Of a DNA stretch of 40,047 nucleotides, positions 8,934 through 16,109 are shown piece by piece (position 1 is the first letter of the stretch; every line of letters starts with the position of its first letter). A program made the position numbers and the translations under genes. The notes under the pieces are model-generated. The model saw only the letters and a list, made by a program, of their open reading frames with translations. It did no database searches and had not been told where the DNA came from. The DNA is from Oceanospirillaceae bacterium (GTDB taxonomy: Bacteria > Pseudomonadota > Gammaproteobacteria > Pseudomonadales > Balneatricaceae): contig JABSRB010000006.1 in assembly GCA_013215375.1 (NCBI GenBank), forward strand, positions 1 to 40,047. Reading direction: 5' to 3'.

Positions 8934-10064
8934 ATGACGTTCAGTATCAATAAAGAGAATAAAATTATTAAAGACAATCAACAACAGCCTGATGTGCACG
9001 GTGGCGATATTATTGGTGCCAGTGTTCGCTACAACATAACACAGTCACAGTGGATCGATCTGTCAACGGGCCTGAACCCCGCAGGTTTCCCCTGTGCTAA
9101 TATCCCCGCGAGCGCTTTTAGCCAGCTTCCCTATCTACAGCCGGGATTTTTAAAGGCCACAGCACAATACTATGGATCCTCACAGTTTGTGCCGTTAATT
9201 GGCTCGCAAATGTTGATTCAAGCGCTGCCGAAAATGCTCTCAAAGCGGCCAGTGTTACTGCCGGATGTTGGCTACACTGAACACCGTGATAGCTGGTGTG
9301 CCGCGGGCTTTGAAATGCATAATTACCCAGCATTTGATCTGGACAAAGCCACACAAAGTATCGATAGTGCGCTATTGGAAAATAGCGCTCAGCATCTAGT
9401 GGTGATAAATCCCAACAATCCCAGTGGACTGTTAATCCCTCCCCAAATGCTGTTGGCTTGGGCTGCAAAATTACAGCCGAACTGTTATTTAATAGTGGAC
9501 GAAGCATTCATTGATTTAACGCCGCAATTGTCGGTTTTAGCTCATCAGTGGCCAGCGAATATGTTAGTGTTACGCTCTTTTGGCAAGTTTTTTGGCCTGG
9601 CGGGTATTCGCATTGGTTTTGCCTTTGCCCAAGGGGAGTTACGGGCGAAAATAGAGCGACAACTCGGTCTATGGATGATTAATGGCCCCGCCCAATATTT
9701 GGCGGAGAAAGCCTTTAAAGACCTTGTTTGGCAGAGCAACGCACGTGCGCAAATAGTGGCAGATGCACATTTAACCACGCAGTTATTTACGCCGTTATTG
9801 AGTTTTTTAGAGCCGACAGAAAACACCTTACAAGTGTGGGTGCAGCAGGGGCTGTTTAGTAGTTATCAAATGTCACTGACCACCGCGCTTGAGTTACAAG
9901 ACCAATTTTGCCAAGACGGCATCTTGCTCAGAGTTATAGCCCTTGAGCAAAACGTGGGCACTGTTGCGCAGGGGCTGTTACGGATAGGTTTGCTGTCTGC
10001 TATTAACACAGAGCAGCAACAGCGTATTAGGCGCTGTGTCGCGAAAATAACGGCTGTAGATTAA
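8934..10064 (+). CDS. cobD: Threonine-phosphate decarboxylase CobD
   Basis: This PLP enzyme makes (R)-1-amino-2-propanol phosphate from L-threonine phosphate for the cobalamin linker; it is named CobC in some aerobic producers. The 376-residue protein is a fold-type I aminotransferase. It shows the family N-terminus VHGGDI (21-26), DLSTGLNP (42-49), INPNNPSG (158-165), VDEAFIDL (188-195) and the PLP-lysine motif SFGKFFGLAGIRIGF, with Lys218. The ribosome site before ATG 8934 is weak. It lies between cbiB and cbiX on the same strand. Histidinol-phosphate aminotransferase is the close relative, but the N-terminal HGG/DLSTGLNP pattern and context favour CobD. Confidence 0.91.
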   Translation: MTFSINKENKIIKDNQQQPDVHGGDIIGASVRYNITQSQWIDLSTGLNPAGFPCANIPASAFSQLPYLQPGFLKATAQYYGSSQFVPLIGSQMLIQALPKMLSKRPVLLPDVGYTEHRDSWCAAGFEMHNYPAFDLDKATQSIDSALLENSAQHLVVINPNNPSGLLIPPQMLLAWAAKLQPNCYLIVDEAFIDLTPQLSVLAHQWPANMLVLRSFGKFFGLAGIRIGFAFAQGELRAKIERQLGLWMINGPAQYLAEKAFKDLVWQSNARAQIVADAHLTTQLFTPLLSFLEPTENTLQVWVQQGLFSSYQMSLTTALELQDQFCQDGILLRVIALEQNVGTVAQGLLRIGLLSAINTEQQQRIRRCVAKITAVD

Positions 10065-10130
10065 ATTATTATCAAGGGGCTGGCACTGACAAAGGTTGGC
10101 TTCTCACTTATAGAATAAGAGTAGAAAATT

Positions 10131-11273
10131 ATGTCCGAGCAAAAGATTAAAAAAATTGGCATTATGATTTGTGGCCATGGCAGCCGTGATAAAGACGCCG
10201 AGCGTGAGTTTGCGTTGGTGGCTGCAGGTTTAGTAGCGCGCTTTCCCGATGTACCCATTGAATATGGTTTTTTAGAGTTTTCTGCACCGAATATTCACAT
10301 GGGTCTGAATAAACTCATCGAGCAAGGTGTGACCGATATTTATGCGGTGCCCGGCATGTTGTTTGCCGCGACGCACGCGCGCAATGATATTCCGAGCGTG
10401 TTGCTCAACTTTCAGAAAAAACATGCCAACGCAGCGCTAAAAGTACATTACGGCAGTGAGCTTGGCTTGCATCCGGCGATGATCGAGGCGTTTGAAACCC
10501 GTATTTATGAATCATTGAATATTGATATCAAAGCTGCACCAGAGCATCTCAACGATACCCTGTTAGTGGTTGTTGGCCGTGGCACTTCTGATACTTTAGC
10601 CAATGCAGAAGCGGCCAAACTTACCCGTATCGTTAACGAAGACATGGGCTTTGGCTGGGCGGATACTGTCTATTCAGGGGTTACTTATCCATCGGTAGGC
10701 GTAGGTCTGGAATTATTGATTAAGCTGGGCTTTAAGAAAATAGTGGTCGCCCCTTACTTCTTGTTCACCGGTCGTTTAATTAAACGCATCCATGCCTATG
10801 TCGATAAAGTCGCGGCCGAGCATCCTGAAATAGAGTTTATTAAAACTCCCTATTTAAAAGATCACCACAAGGTAATCGATGCTTTTGAAGTGCGCCTTAG
10901 AGAGATTATGTCGGATCAGCCAAGCAGCAGTGGCGAGACATTGATGCAATCATTTGAGCGGCGTCTGGCAGCAGGTGAAATTGAAATACATCATCATCAC
11001 GCCGAGTTTGTAGATCCTGAGGAGTTTTCGGCTGAGCAGGATAGTTCTCATAGCCATGAGCATTCTCATGACCATGCCCATCAAGAAAGCCATGATCACT
11101 CCCACGATCACGGCCATTCACATGGCGTTTATAAACACATCGCACATCCACTGGGGCCGCGTACCATGATCGGCGAGAATCTGTGTTGCTGTTTCATGAG
11201 CCAGTTTCCACAGCAAGTGTTAGATGACGAATCACAGAAGATAGCGCTTATCACCAAGCACGCTCACGATTAA
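10131..11273 (+). CDS. cbiX: CbiX-type sirohydrochlorin cobaltochelatase with His-rich tail
   Basis: This class II, ATP-independent chelatase is expected to insert cobalt into sirohydrochlorin. The protein is a tandem of two chelatase-like halves (about 8-130 and 143-260). The metal-site histidines are probably His16 (ICGHGSRD) and His82 (FAATHARNDIP). A long acidic/histidine-rich stretch (about 286-332) follows. The C-terminal tail has HPLGPRTMIGENLCCCFM, with three adjacent cysteines at 352-354. Such tails in CbiX-long proteins have been linked to metal storage or an iron-sulfur centre; here that is inference. The gene sits 66 bp after cobD. Its presence beside cobN means both early and late cobalt-insertion enzymes are encoded together. 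Confidence 0.88.
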   Translation: MSEQKIKKIGIMICGHGSRDKDAEREFALVAAGLVARFPDVPIEYGFLEFSAPNIHMGLNKLIEQGVTDIYAVPGMLFAATHARNDIPSVLLNFQKKHANAALKVHYGSELGLHPAMIEAFETRIYESLNIDIKAAPEHLNDTLLVVVGRGTSDTLANAEAAKLTRIVNEDMGFGWADTVYSGVTYPSVGVGLELLIKLGFKKIVVAPYFLFTGRLIKRIHAYVDKVAAEHPEIEFIKTPYLKDHHKVIDAFEVRLREIMSDQPSSSGETLMQSFERRLAAGEIEIHHHHAEFVDPEEFSAEQDSSHSHEHSHDHAHQESHDHSHDHGHSHGVYKHIAHPLGPRTMIGENLCCCFMSQFPQQVLDDESQKIALITKHAHD

Positions 11274-11396
11274 TAGAGATGAATTAGGCGGAGCCTAAAT
11301 CATCAAGGGTTTAATTCCCCGCATCCGTAAGTGAAGGCTCACGACGCGAGAGGGCTTGCCCCGGGGATCTTTATTATGTTGAATCTATAGGATAAT
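11274..11396. other. Structured spacer: two inverted repeats before the GNAT gene
   Basis: A perfect hairpin TTAGGC-gga-GCCTAA lies at 11284-11298. Downstream, TCCCCG (about 11316-11321) can pair with CGGGGA (about 11362-11367), enclosing a GC-rich core quite unlike the flanks. It may be a terminator or attenuator after cbiX, or a small dispersed palindromic element. It does not match a cobalamin riboswitch. Confidence 0.45.
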
Positions 11397-11855
11397 ATGC
11401 CAGTAACCATTGAGAAAATAAACCCACTCGAAGCTCAGCATTTGATCAATGAGCTCGATGCGTATCAAAGTACCTTGTACCCACCTGATAGCCTTCATTT
11501 AGATTCTGCAGAAACTTTGAGCACTGCTAATGTGAGCTTTTATGGTGCCAAGGAAAATGAACAGATTATTGCGATTGGTGCTGTGAAGATGTTTGAAGAC
11601 TACGGTGAAATTAAGAGAATATATGTGCCCGTGGCTCATCGCGGTAAACAACTCGCCCAAAAAATCATGGCTGTTTTGGAAAGTGAATTGCTTGCCAAGC
11701 AAATTTACTGCTCACGATTAGAAACTGGCCCAGCATCAAAAGATGCTATTAGTTTGTATTCGAAACTAGGTTATATCGAGCGAGGGCCCTTTGGATCCTA
11801 CAAACCAGACCCTCTAAGTACTTTCATGGAGAAAAAACTCGATGCAAAAAATTAA
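11397..11855 (+). CDS. GNAT-family N-acetyltransferase
   Basis: This is a 152-residue single-domain acetyltransferase. The acetyl-CoA-binding core is recognisable as EIKRIYVPVAHRGKQLAQKIM (motif A, about 65-85, pattern R-x-x-G-K/x-x). The C-terminal strand/helix SLYSKLGYIERGPFG is typical of the family. The start ATG follows AGGATAAT. The substrate is unknown. It is embedded in the cobalamin block and its stop overlaps the next small ORF, so it is probably expressed with cobU. Nothing in the sequence ties it to corrin chemistry. Confidence 0.85.
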   Translation: MPVTIEKINPLEAQHLINELDAYQSTLYPPDSLHLDSAETLSTANVSFYGAKENEQIIAIGAVKMFEDYGEIKRIYVPVAHRGKQLAQKIMAVLESELLAKQIYCSRLETGPASKDAISLYSKLGYIERGPFGSYKPDPLSTFMEKKLDAKN

Positions 11856-11940
11856 CCAGATTAGCCAAGTCGATGCTCTTTTTGCAAAAAATCTTAATAG
11901 CGCTGCCAGCTTGCGTCAACGGTTGCCGGTTTCGCTATGA
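11842..11940 (+). CDS. Possible 32-residue coupling peptide before cobU
   Basis: ATG 11842 opens a 33-codon frame (MQKINQISQVDALFAKNLNS...). It begins inside the last codons of the GNAT gene, with GGAG 10 bp upstream, and ends in an ATGA shared with the cobU start. cobU itself lacks a good ribosome site, so this frame may exist to bring ribosomes to it by translational coupling. No family is recognised. It could instead be the remnant of a longer gene or a chance frame. Confidence 0.4.
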   Translation: MQKINQISQVDALFAKNLNSAASLRQRLPVSL

Positions 11941-12452
11941 TTGAGTTGTTTTTGGGTGGCGCACGCTCAGGTAAATCAAACCTGGCTGAGCAATGTGCCA
12001 GTGATTCAGGCTTGGAAGTGGTTTATATAGCAACAGGCACAGCGGGTGATGCGCAGATGAAAACGCGTATTGAACAGCACCAGCAGAGCAGGCCTTCGCA
12101 ATGGCTGTTAGTAGAAGAACCGATCAATTTGGCGCAGGTTATCATTGATAATATGTCAACGCAGCGCTGTTTGCTGGTAGATTGTTTAACGCTATGGTTA
12201 AGCAACTGTATGTTTAGTGTCGATGATTGTTATCAAACTCAGCGTCAGCAGTTATTGGATGTCTTGGAAAAGGTGCCGGGGAAAATAATTTTTGTCGCTA
12301 ATGAAACTAGTATGGGAGTGATCCCCATGGGTGAGATTACCCGCGAGTTTTGCGATAGAGCGGGTTTACTGCATCAGGCGTTAGCGCAGAAAAGTAATAA
12401 AGTAACCTTGTCAGTGGCAGGGCTGCCCTTAGTGTTAAAAGATCATAAATAA
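11937..12452 (+). CDS. cobU: Adenosylcobinamide kinase / guanylyltransferase CobU
   Basis: This bifunctional enzyme phosphorylates adenosylcobinamide and then transfers GMP to give adenosylcobinamide-GDP. The P-loop GGARSGKS is at residues 7-14. The motif RIEQHQQSRPSQWLLVEEP contains the histidine (His48) expected to be guanylylated. DCLTLWLSN and VANETSMGVIP complete the family pattern. The 171-residue length is normal. The start overlaps the stop of the preceding small frame (ATGA). The enzyme feeds CobS together with the product of cobT. Confidence 0.94.
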   Translation: MIELFLGGARSGKSNLAEQCASDSGLEVVYIATGTAGDAQMKTRIEQHQQSRPSQWLLVEEPINLAQVIIDNMSTQRCLLVDCLTLWLSNCMFSVDDCYQTQRQQLLDVLEKVPGKIIFVANETSMGVIPMGEITREFCDRAGLLHQALAQKSNKVTLSVAGLPLVLKDHK

Positions 12453-12520
12453 ATAAATAAATTAATTAAGGTTGAAACTTATGCGGATACAAGTTTTAGC
12501 CAACACAAAGGTATTGATAG

Positions 12521-13573
12521 ATGAGTAACTGGATTTTTGAGCCCATTAAAAAGTTGGATGAGCAAGCCCGAGATGAGGCACTTGCCCGTCAACAGCAGTT
12601 GACTAAACCTCTGGGATCCCTTGGAAGACTAGAAGATATCGCGGTAGAAATTGCTGCCATGCAAGGCGGTATGCCGCAAGTGAACACGCCTTATATTTGC
12701 ATTTTTGCCGCCGATCATGGTATTGCAACTAGCGGCGTGTCGGCTTTCCCGCAGGAAGTGACAGCGCAGATGGTAGCGAACTTTGCCAGTGGTGGCGCGG
12801 CGATTAGCGTGTTGGCCAAGAGCTTGCTGGCGCCCTTTGAAATTGTCAATTTGGGCACGGTGGCCCCGACAGATTTTCCGGGTGTGAGTAACGAGTTTAT
12901 CGCACCAGGCACTGCCAATATGCTCCATGGCGATGCTATGACTGAAGCGCAGTGTGCTCAAGCTTTAACCATAGGCAAAAAATATTTATTACATGCTAAA
13001 GAGCTAGGCTGTGAATTGTTTATCGGTGGCGACATGGGTATAGCCAATACCAGCGCTGCCACCGTTTTAGCCAGTGTTATTAGCGGTGAATCTATTGCCA
13101 ATCTCACCGGTCCCGGTACTGGCTTAGATGATGATGGTGTACAGCGTAAGATTGAAATATTGAAGCAAGTGATAGTAAAACATAGTGAGACAGACATTGC
13201 TCCTGAACTGCTTTTACAGAAAATGGGCGGCTTTGAAATAGCGGCGCTAGTGGGTAGTTATATTGCAGCGGCGCAACAAGGCATCACTATTTTAGTGGAT
13301 GGCTTTATTTGCACTGCGGCGGCGATGATGGCAGTTGCTATTGCGCCAGAGAGTCGGGCTTGGATGATCTTTTCCCATGGCTCGGCAGAACCTGGTCATA
13401 AACTGATGTTAAAACACCTACAAGCGACGCCAGTATTAGAGCTGGGTATGCGTTTAGGCGAGGGCAGTGGTGCTGCGATTTGTGTACCATTGATCCAGCT
13501 TGCCTGTAAATTGCATTCGCAAATGGCGACATTTGCCGAAGCGGCTGTTGCCGGTAAGCTTGATGCCCATTGA
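12521..13573 (+). CDS. cobT: Nicotinate-nucleotide:dimethylbenzimidazole phosphoribosyltransferase CobT
   Basis: This enzyme makes alpha-ribazole phosphate from nicotinate mononucleotide and 5,6-dimethylbenzimidazole for the lower ligand. The 350-residue protein begins with the family pattern RQQQLTKPLGSLGRLE and has ADHGIA..GVSAFPQEVT. It also has the phosphate-binding GGDMGIANTSAA and the catalytic region LGEGSGAA, with Glu314 as the probable base. AAAGG lies 8 bp before ATG 12521. The 3' end overlaps the true start of cobC by 11 bp. It is unrelated to the CobT subunit of cobaltochelatase. Confidence 0.95.
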   Translation: MSNWIFEPIKKLDEQARDEALARQQQLTKPLGSLGRLEDIAVEIAAMQGGMPQVNTPYICIFAADHGIATSGVSAFPQEVTAQMVANFASGGAAISVLAKSLLAPFEIVNLGTVAPTDFPGVSNEFIAPGTANMLHGDAMTEAQCAQALTIGKKYLLHAKELGCELFIGGDMGIANTSAATVLASVISGESIANLTGPGTGLDDDGVQRKIEILKQVIVKHSETDIAPELLLQKMGGFEIAALVGSYIAAAQQGITILVDGFICTAAAMMAVAIAPESRAWMIFSHGSAEPGHKLMLKHLQATPVLELGMRLGEGSGAAICVPLIQLACKLHSQMATFAEAAVAGKLDAH

Positions 13574-14114
13574 TTTATTGCGTCACGGCAAGACCACTGC
13601 GGGCAGTGCCTACATCGGTAGCACCGATGTAGCACTGACTGAAACAGGCGTTGAGCAAATGCAATACAGTGTTGATCAGGCCTTGGCCAATGGTCAGCGC
13701 TGGGATCTGATCGTGAGTTCTCCGCTTATGCGCTGTGCCAATTTTGCACAGACACTCGCCACTGAACTGGGGTTAGATCTACAGGTTGAGAGATACCTTG
13801 CTGAATACCATTTTGGTGATTGGGAGGGGCAAACTGCATTGCAGGTCATGGATAAATACCCGGGTAAGCTCGAGGCGTTTTGGCAGGATCCTGTGAATAA
13901 TGTGCCGCGAAATGGTGAGGATCTAATCGCTTTTAGTTTGCGAGTCGATCAGCTTATCGACACACTTAATAATCAGTATGCCGATAAACAATTATTACTT
14001 ATCTGTCACGGCGGTGTGATGCGCTATCTATTGTCTAAAGCAGATCAGCAACCTATCAATGCGATGTTAAATTACCCGGTTGAACACGGGCAGTTAGTGC
14101 GTTTATCTAAATGA
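13563..14114 (+). CDS. cobC: Alpha-ribazole phosphatase CobC
   Basis: This histidine phosphatase removes the 5'-phosphate from alpha-ribazole phosphate or from cobalamin 5'-phosphate. The phosphohistidine motif LLRHGKT (His8) lies at the very N-terminus. SSPLMRCANFAQTLA, EYHFGDWEG and ICHGGVMR follow in the family order. The frame is open further upstream (to 13500), but the ATG at 13563 puts the RHG motif at its usual position and is preceded by GGTAAG. This gives 183 residues. The start overlaps the end of cobT by 11 bp. Other small histidine phosphatases look similar; position between cobT and cobS decides. Confidence 0.9.
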   Translation: MPIDLLRHGKTTAGSAYIGSTDVALTETGVEQMQYSVDQALANGQRWDLIVSSPLMRCANFAQTLATELGLDLQVERYLAEYHFGDWEGQTALQVMDKYPGKLEAFWQDPVNNVPRNGEDLIAFSLRVDQLIDTLNNQYADKQLLLICHGGVMRYLLSKADQQPINAMLNYPVEHGQLVRLSK

Positions 14115-14124
14115 GTATGCAGCG

Positions 14125-14856
14125 ATGAAGTATTTACAGAGCGCGTTGCTCGCAGTGCAATTTCTCACCCAAGTACCGGTAAAATTTAGCCAGTATCCAA
14201 ATGTTAAAGCACAGGGCGGCTCGTTAATTTTTTATCCACTGATCGGCTTGATAATCGGTATAATGCTAAGCGCTGTGGCGTTGATGCTGCAAAGTGCCCC
14301 GTTATTATTGAGTGCCGCTATCCTTTTAACACTTTGGATATTAATCACTGGTGCCTTGCATATCGATGGTTTGGCCGATAGTTGCGATGCCTGGATAGGC
14401 GGACATGGCGATAAAAAGCGCTCTTTAGCAATAATGAAAGACCCTGCTAGTGGTCCTATCGCTGTGGTGATGGTGGTGTGCACCTTGTTATTAAAGTTCA
14501 CCGCTATCGTGGCTATTTTAGAGCAACAGCTTTATTGGCTATTAATCGTAGCGCCACTGATGGCAAGATCGTTGTTACCCTTATTATTACTACTAACGCC
14601 CTACGTTAGAGAAAAGGGTATAGGCGCTATTATGGTGGCAAACGCACCGAGAAATACCGTCTTTATCAGCAGTGCTTTAGGTGTGACACTGGCGCTATTG
14701 ATGGGATCTACTAGTGCCTTAATAATAGCGGTACTGGCGTTAATAGGCCTGCGTGCAGTGATGATCAAACGTCTAGACGGCTTAACCGGTGATACAGCAG
14801 GTGCAAGTTTAGAAATATTAGAAATGCTGACGATAGTTGTGTTGGTGATTGGTTAG
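14125..14856 (+). CDS. cobS: Adenosylcobinamide-GDP ribazoletransferase CobS
   Basis: This integral membrane enzyme joins adenosylcobinamide-GDP and alpha-ribazole (phosphate), the last assembly step of cobalamin. The 243 residues are mostly hydrophobic, with about six membrane segments. The diagnostic motif HIDGLADSCDAWIGG lies after the second hydrophobic stretch, followed by KRSLAIMKDPASGPIAV. FLTQVPV is the usual N-terminal signature. It starts 10 bp after cobC. It is the last recognisable gene of the cobalamin block, followed by repeat-rich DNA. Confidence 0.94.
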   Translation: MKYLQSALLAVQFLTQVPVKFSQYPNVKAQGGSLIFYPLIGLIIGIMLSAVALMLQSAPLLLSAAILLTLWILITGALHIDGLADSCDAWIGGHGDKKRSLAIMKDPASGPIAVVMVVCTLLLKFTAIVAILEQQLYWLLIVAPLMARSLLPLLLLLTPYVREKGIGAIMVANAPRNTVFISSALGVTLALLMGSTSALIIAVLALIGLRAVMIKRLDGLTGDTAGASLEILEMLTIVVLVIG

Positions 14857-15132
14857 GAAAAAGAGAAGTTGTTAGTCAGAAGTCGTAAGTCAAAAAAATA
14901 AAGACTTTTAAAAGAACAGTTTCACCACAGAGGACACTGAAAACACGGAGGAAAGATAAAAGATAGTATGATTTATCTGTTTTTCCTCGGTGGTAGAAAA
15001 GCATCTTAAGATGCTGGAGTGGGTCAAACTACCGACTACCGACTAAAGACTAAAGCCTAAAGCCTAAAGCCTAAAGACTAAAGACTAAAGACTAAAGACT
15101 AAAGACTTCTACATTTAAGGAATACAGTTAAA
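14857..15132. repeat. Spacer with degenerate hairpin repeat and heptamer array
   Basis: There is no gene. A decayed copy of the dispersed element spans about 14905-14995 (TTTCACCACAGAGGACACTG at 14920-14939; TTTTCCTCGGTGGTAG at about 14980-14995). It is followed by a perfect 16-bp palindrome AGCATCTTAAGATGCT (15000-15015). A tandem 7-bp array (ACCGACT, then AAAGACT/AAAGCCT) runs over about 15029-15108. Exact unit changes within the array point to local duplication. Confidence 0.85.
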
Positions 15133-15879
15133 TTGAATACAGCAAAATATGTTTACACCACCAGTGATGATTTTGGTGATATTGCAGTGATTGATGAAGG
15201 CGAGCAGCGAATTCTCTCCTTTGGAGTAGGGGATGAACAGAGTGTGCAGCTCAGAAGTGAGCCTCATGTTCTACAGCATGCCTACACCCAAGCGATGATG
15301 CTTTCCCTCTTATTCACCCAACCTAAGCGTGTGTTGTTGCTGGGTTTAGGTGCGGGATCACTACTCAGTGCATTGCACTACAGTGTTGCGGGTGTGCGCA
15401 TTGATGCCGTGGAAATAAGGCAGAGTGTGATTGATGTCGCCAAGCGTTATTTTAGATTACCTAGCAGTAAAAAAATAAACCTGCACTGTGCAGAAGCAGG
15501 GGCGTTTTTAGCGGCGGGATTGGCGAAAAAAGTCGATCTTATTATGACCGATCTCTATACAGATAATGGCATGGACGAAGTACAAATTAGTGAGCAGTTC
15601 TTAGACTCATGTGTCGCCGGTCTAAAAGTAGACGGTTGGTTAGTGCTCAATTGCTGGGGTGATATTGAAGATAACGCCAAGTTGTTTAAACAGTTGAACA
15701 AATATTTTGCCGATTTACGTTGCTGTGAATCTGGTGATGGCAACGCAGTTATCTTGGCGGGGCGTCAGAGAAATGTTATCAACAAACCGGACTTAAGGAC
15801 GTTAGCGGCAAAGTTGAGCCCTAAAGTTGGGTTTAATTTACTACCTATGCTGTCAAGAATGCACCAAGTTCAACATTAA
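15133..15879 (+). CDS. Spermidine-synthase-like protein
   Basis: This is a 248-residue protein of the polyamine aminopropyltransferase / SAM-methyltransferase fold. The nucleotide-binding motif RVLLLGLGAGSLLSAL and the acidic strand IDAVEI follow family order, and DLIMTDLY corresponds to the DxxxxD region. The start is a TTG at 15133; AAGGAA lies about 12 bp upstream, which is long. The protein lacks the N-terminal extension of classical SpeE and contains no membrane segment. Activity as a spermidine synthase is not proven by the sequence; methyltransferase-like members are common. A strong terminator follows. Confidence 0.75.
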   Translation: MNTAKYVYTTSDDFGDIAVIDEGEQRILSFGVGDEQSVQLRSEPHVLQHAYTQAMMLSLLFTQPKRVLLLGLGAGSLLSALHYSVAGVRIDAVEIRQSVIDVAKRYFRLPSSKKINLHCAEAGAFLAAGLAKKVDLIMTDLYTDNGMDEVQISEQFLDSCVAGLKVDGWLVLNCWGDIEDNAKLFKQLNKYFADLRCCESGDGNAVILAGRQRNVINKPDLRTLAAKLSPKVGFNLLPMLSRMHQVQH

Positions 15880-15900
15880 AAATGAATAATGTAGGATTAT

Positions 15901-15935
15901 TACAACAAAAGGGCTAATATAGCCCTTTTGTTGTA
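15901..15935 (+). terminator. Strong hairpin terminator after the spermidine-synthase-like gene
   Basis: This is a perfect 15-bp inverted repeat, TACAACAAAAGGGCT, around an AATAT loop, 21 bp past the stop codon. The T-tract is within the 3' arm (CCCTTTTGTTG), so it could work from both directions. It separates the gene from ndh. Confidence 0.8.
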
Positions 15936-16043
15936 CAGAATGGTGTAACTGCCATCGCAGAATTTTGTTCCCGACAAATTCTAAGTACCTGCATCCCTGC
16001 AGGCAATACCAAAGAGCGCATATACCTGTTGCCTATCAGTATC

Positions 16044-16089
16044 GATAGGATTAGTAATTTATCACTACTAATAAGTTACTAATCCTATC
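16044..16089. promoter_or_regulatory. 19-bp hairpin / operator in the ndh leader
   Basis: GATAGGATTAGTAA (16044-16057) and its exact inverse (16076-16089) extend inward through one T-G pair and TTAT/ATAA to a 19-bp stem with an 8-nt loop, CACTACTA. It ends 20 bp before the ndh ATG and 11 bp before the GAGG ribosome site. It could be an operator or a leader RNA hairpin. Confidence 0.65.
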
Positions 16090-16109
16090 TAAGTATTGAG
16101 GGTTACATC

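Noticed and set aside
12481-12528. 15-codon frame between cobU and cobT
   Set aside because: Very short, without a ribosome site of its own, and its only support is a chance overlap with the cobT start.
13500-13562. N-terminal extension of cobC
   Set aside because: It overlaps cobT coding sequence and would push the RHG phosphatase motif about 21 residues away from its normal N-terminal position.
15029-15108. CRISPR array
   Set aside because: Repeat units are 7 bp with no spacers and no cas genes nearby; these are simple tandem repeats.
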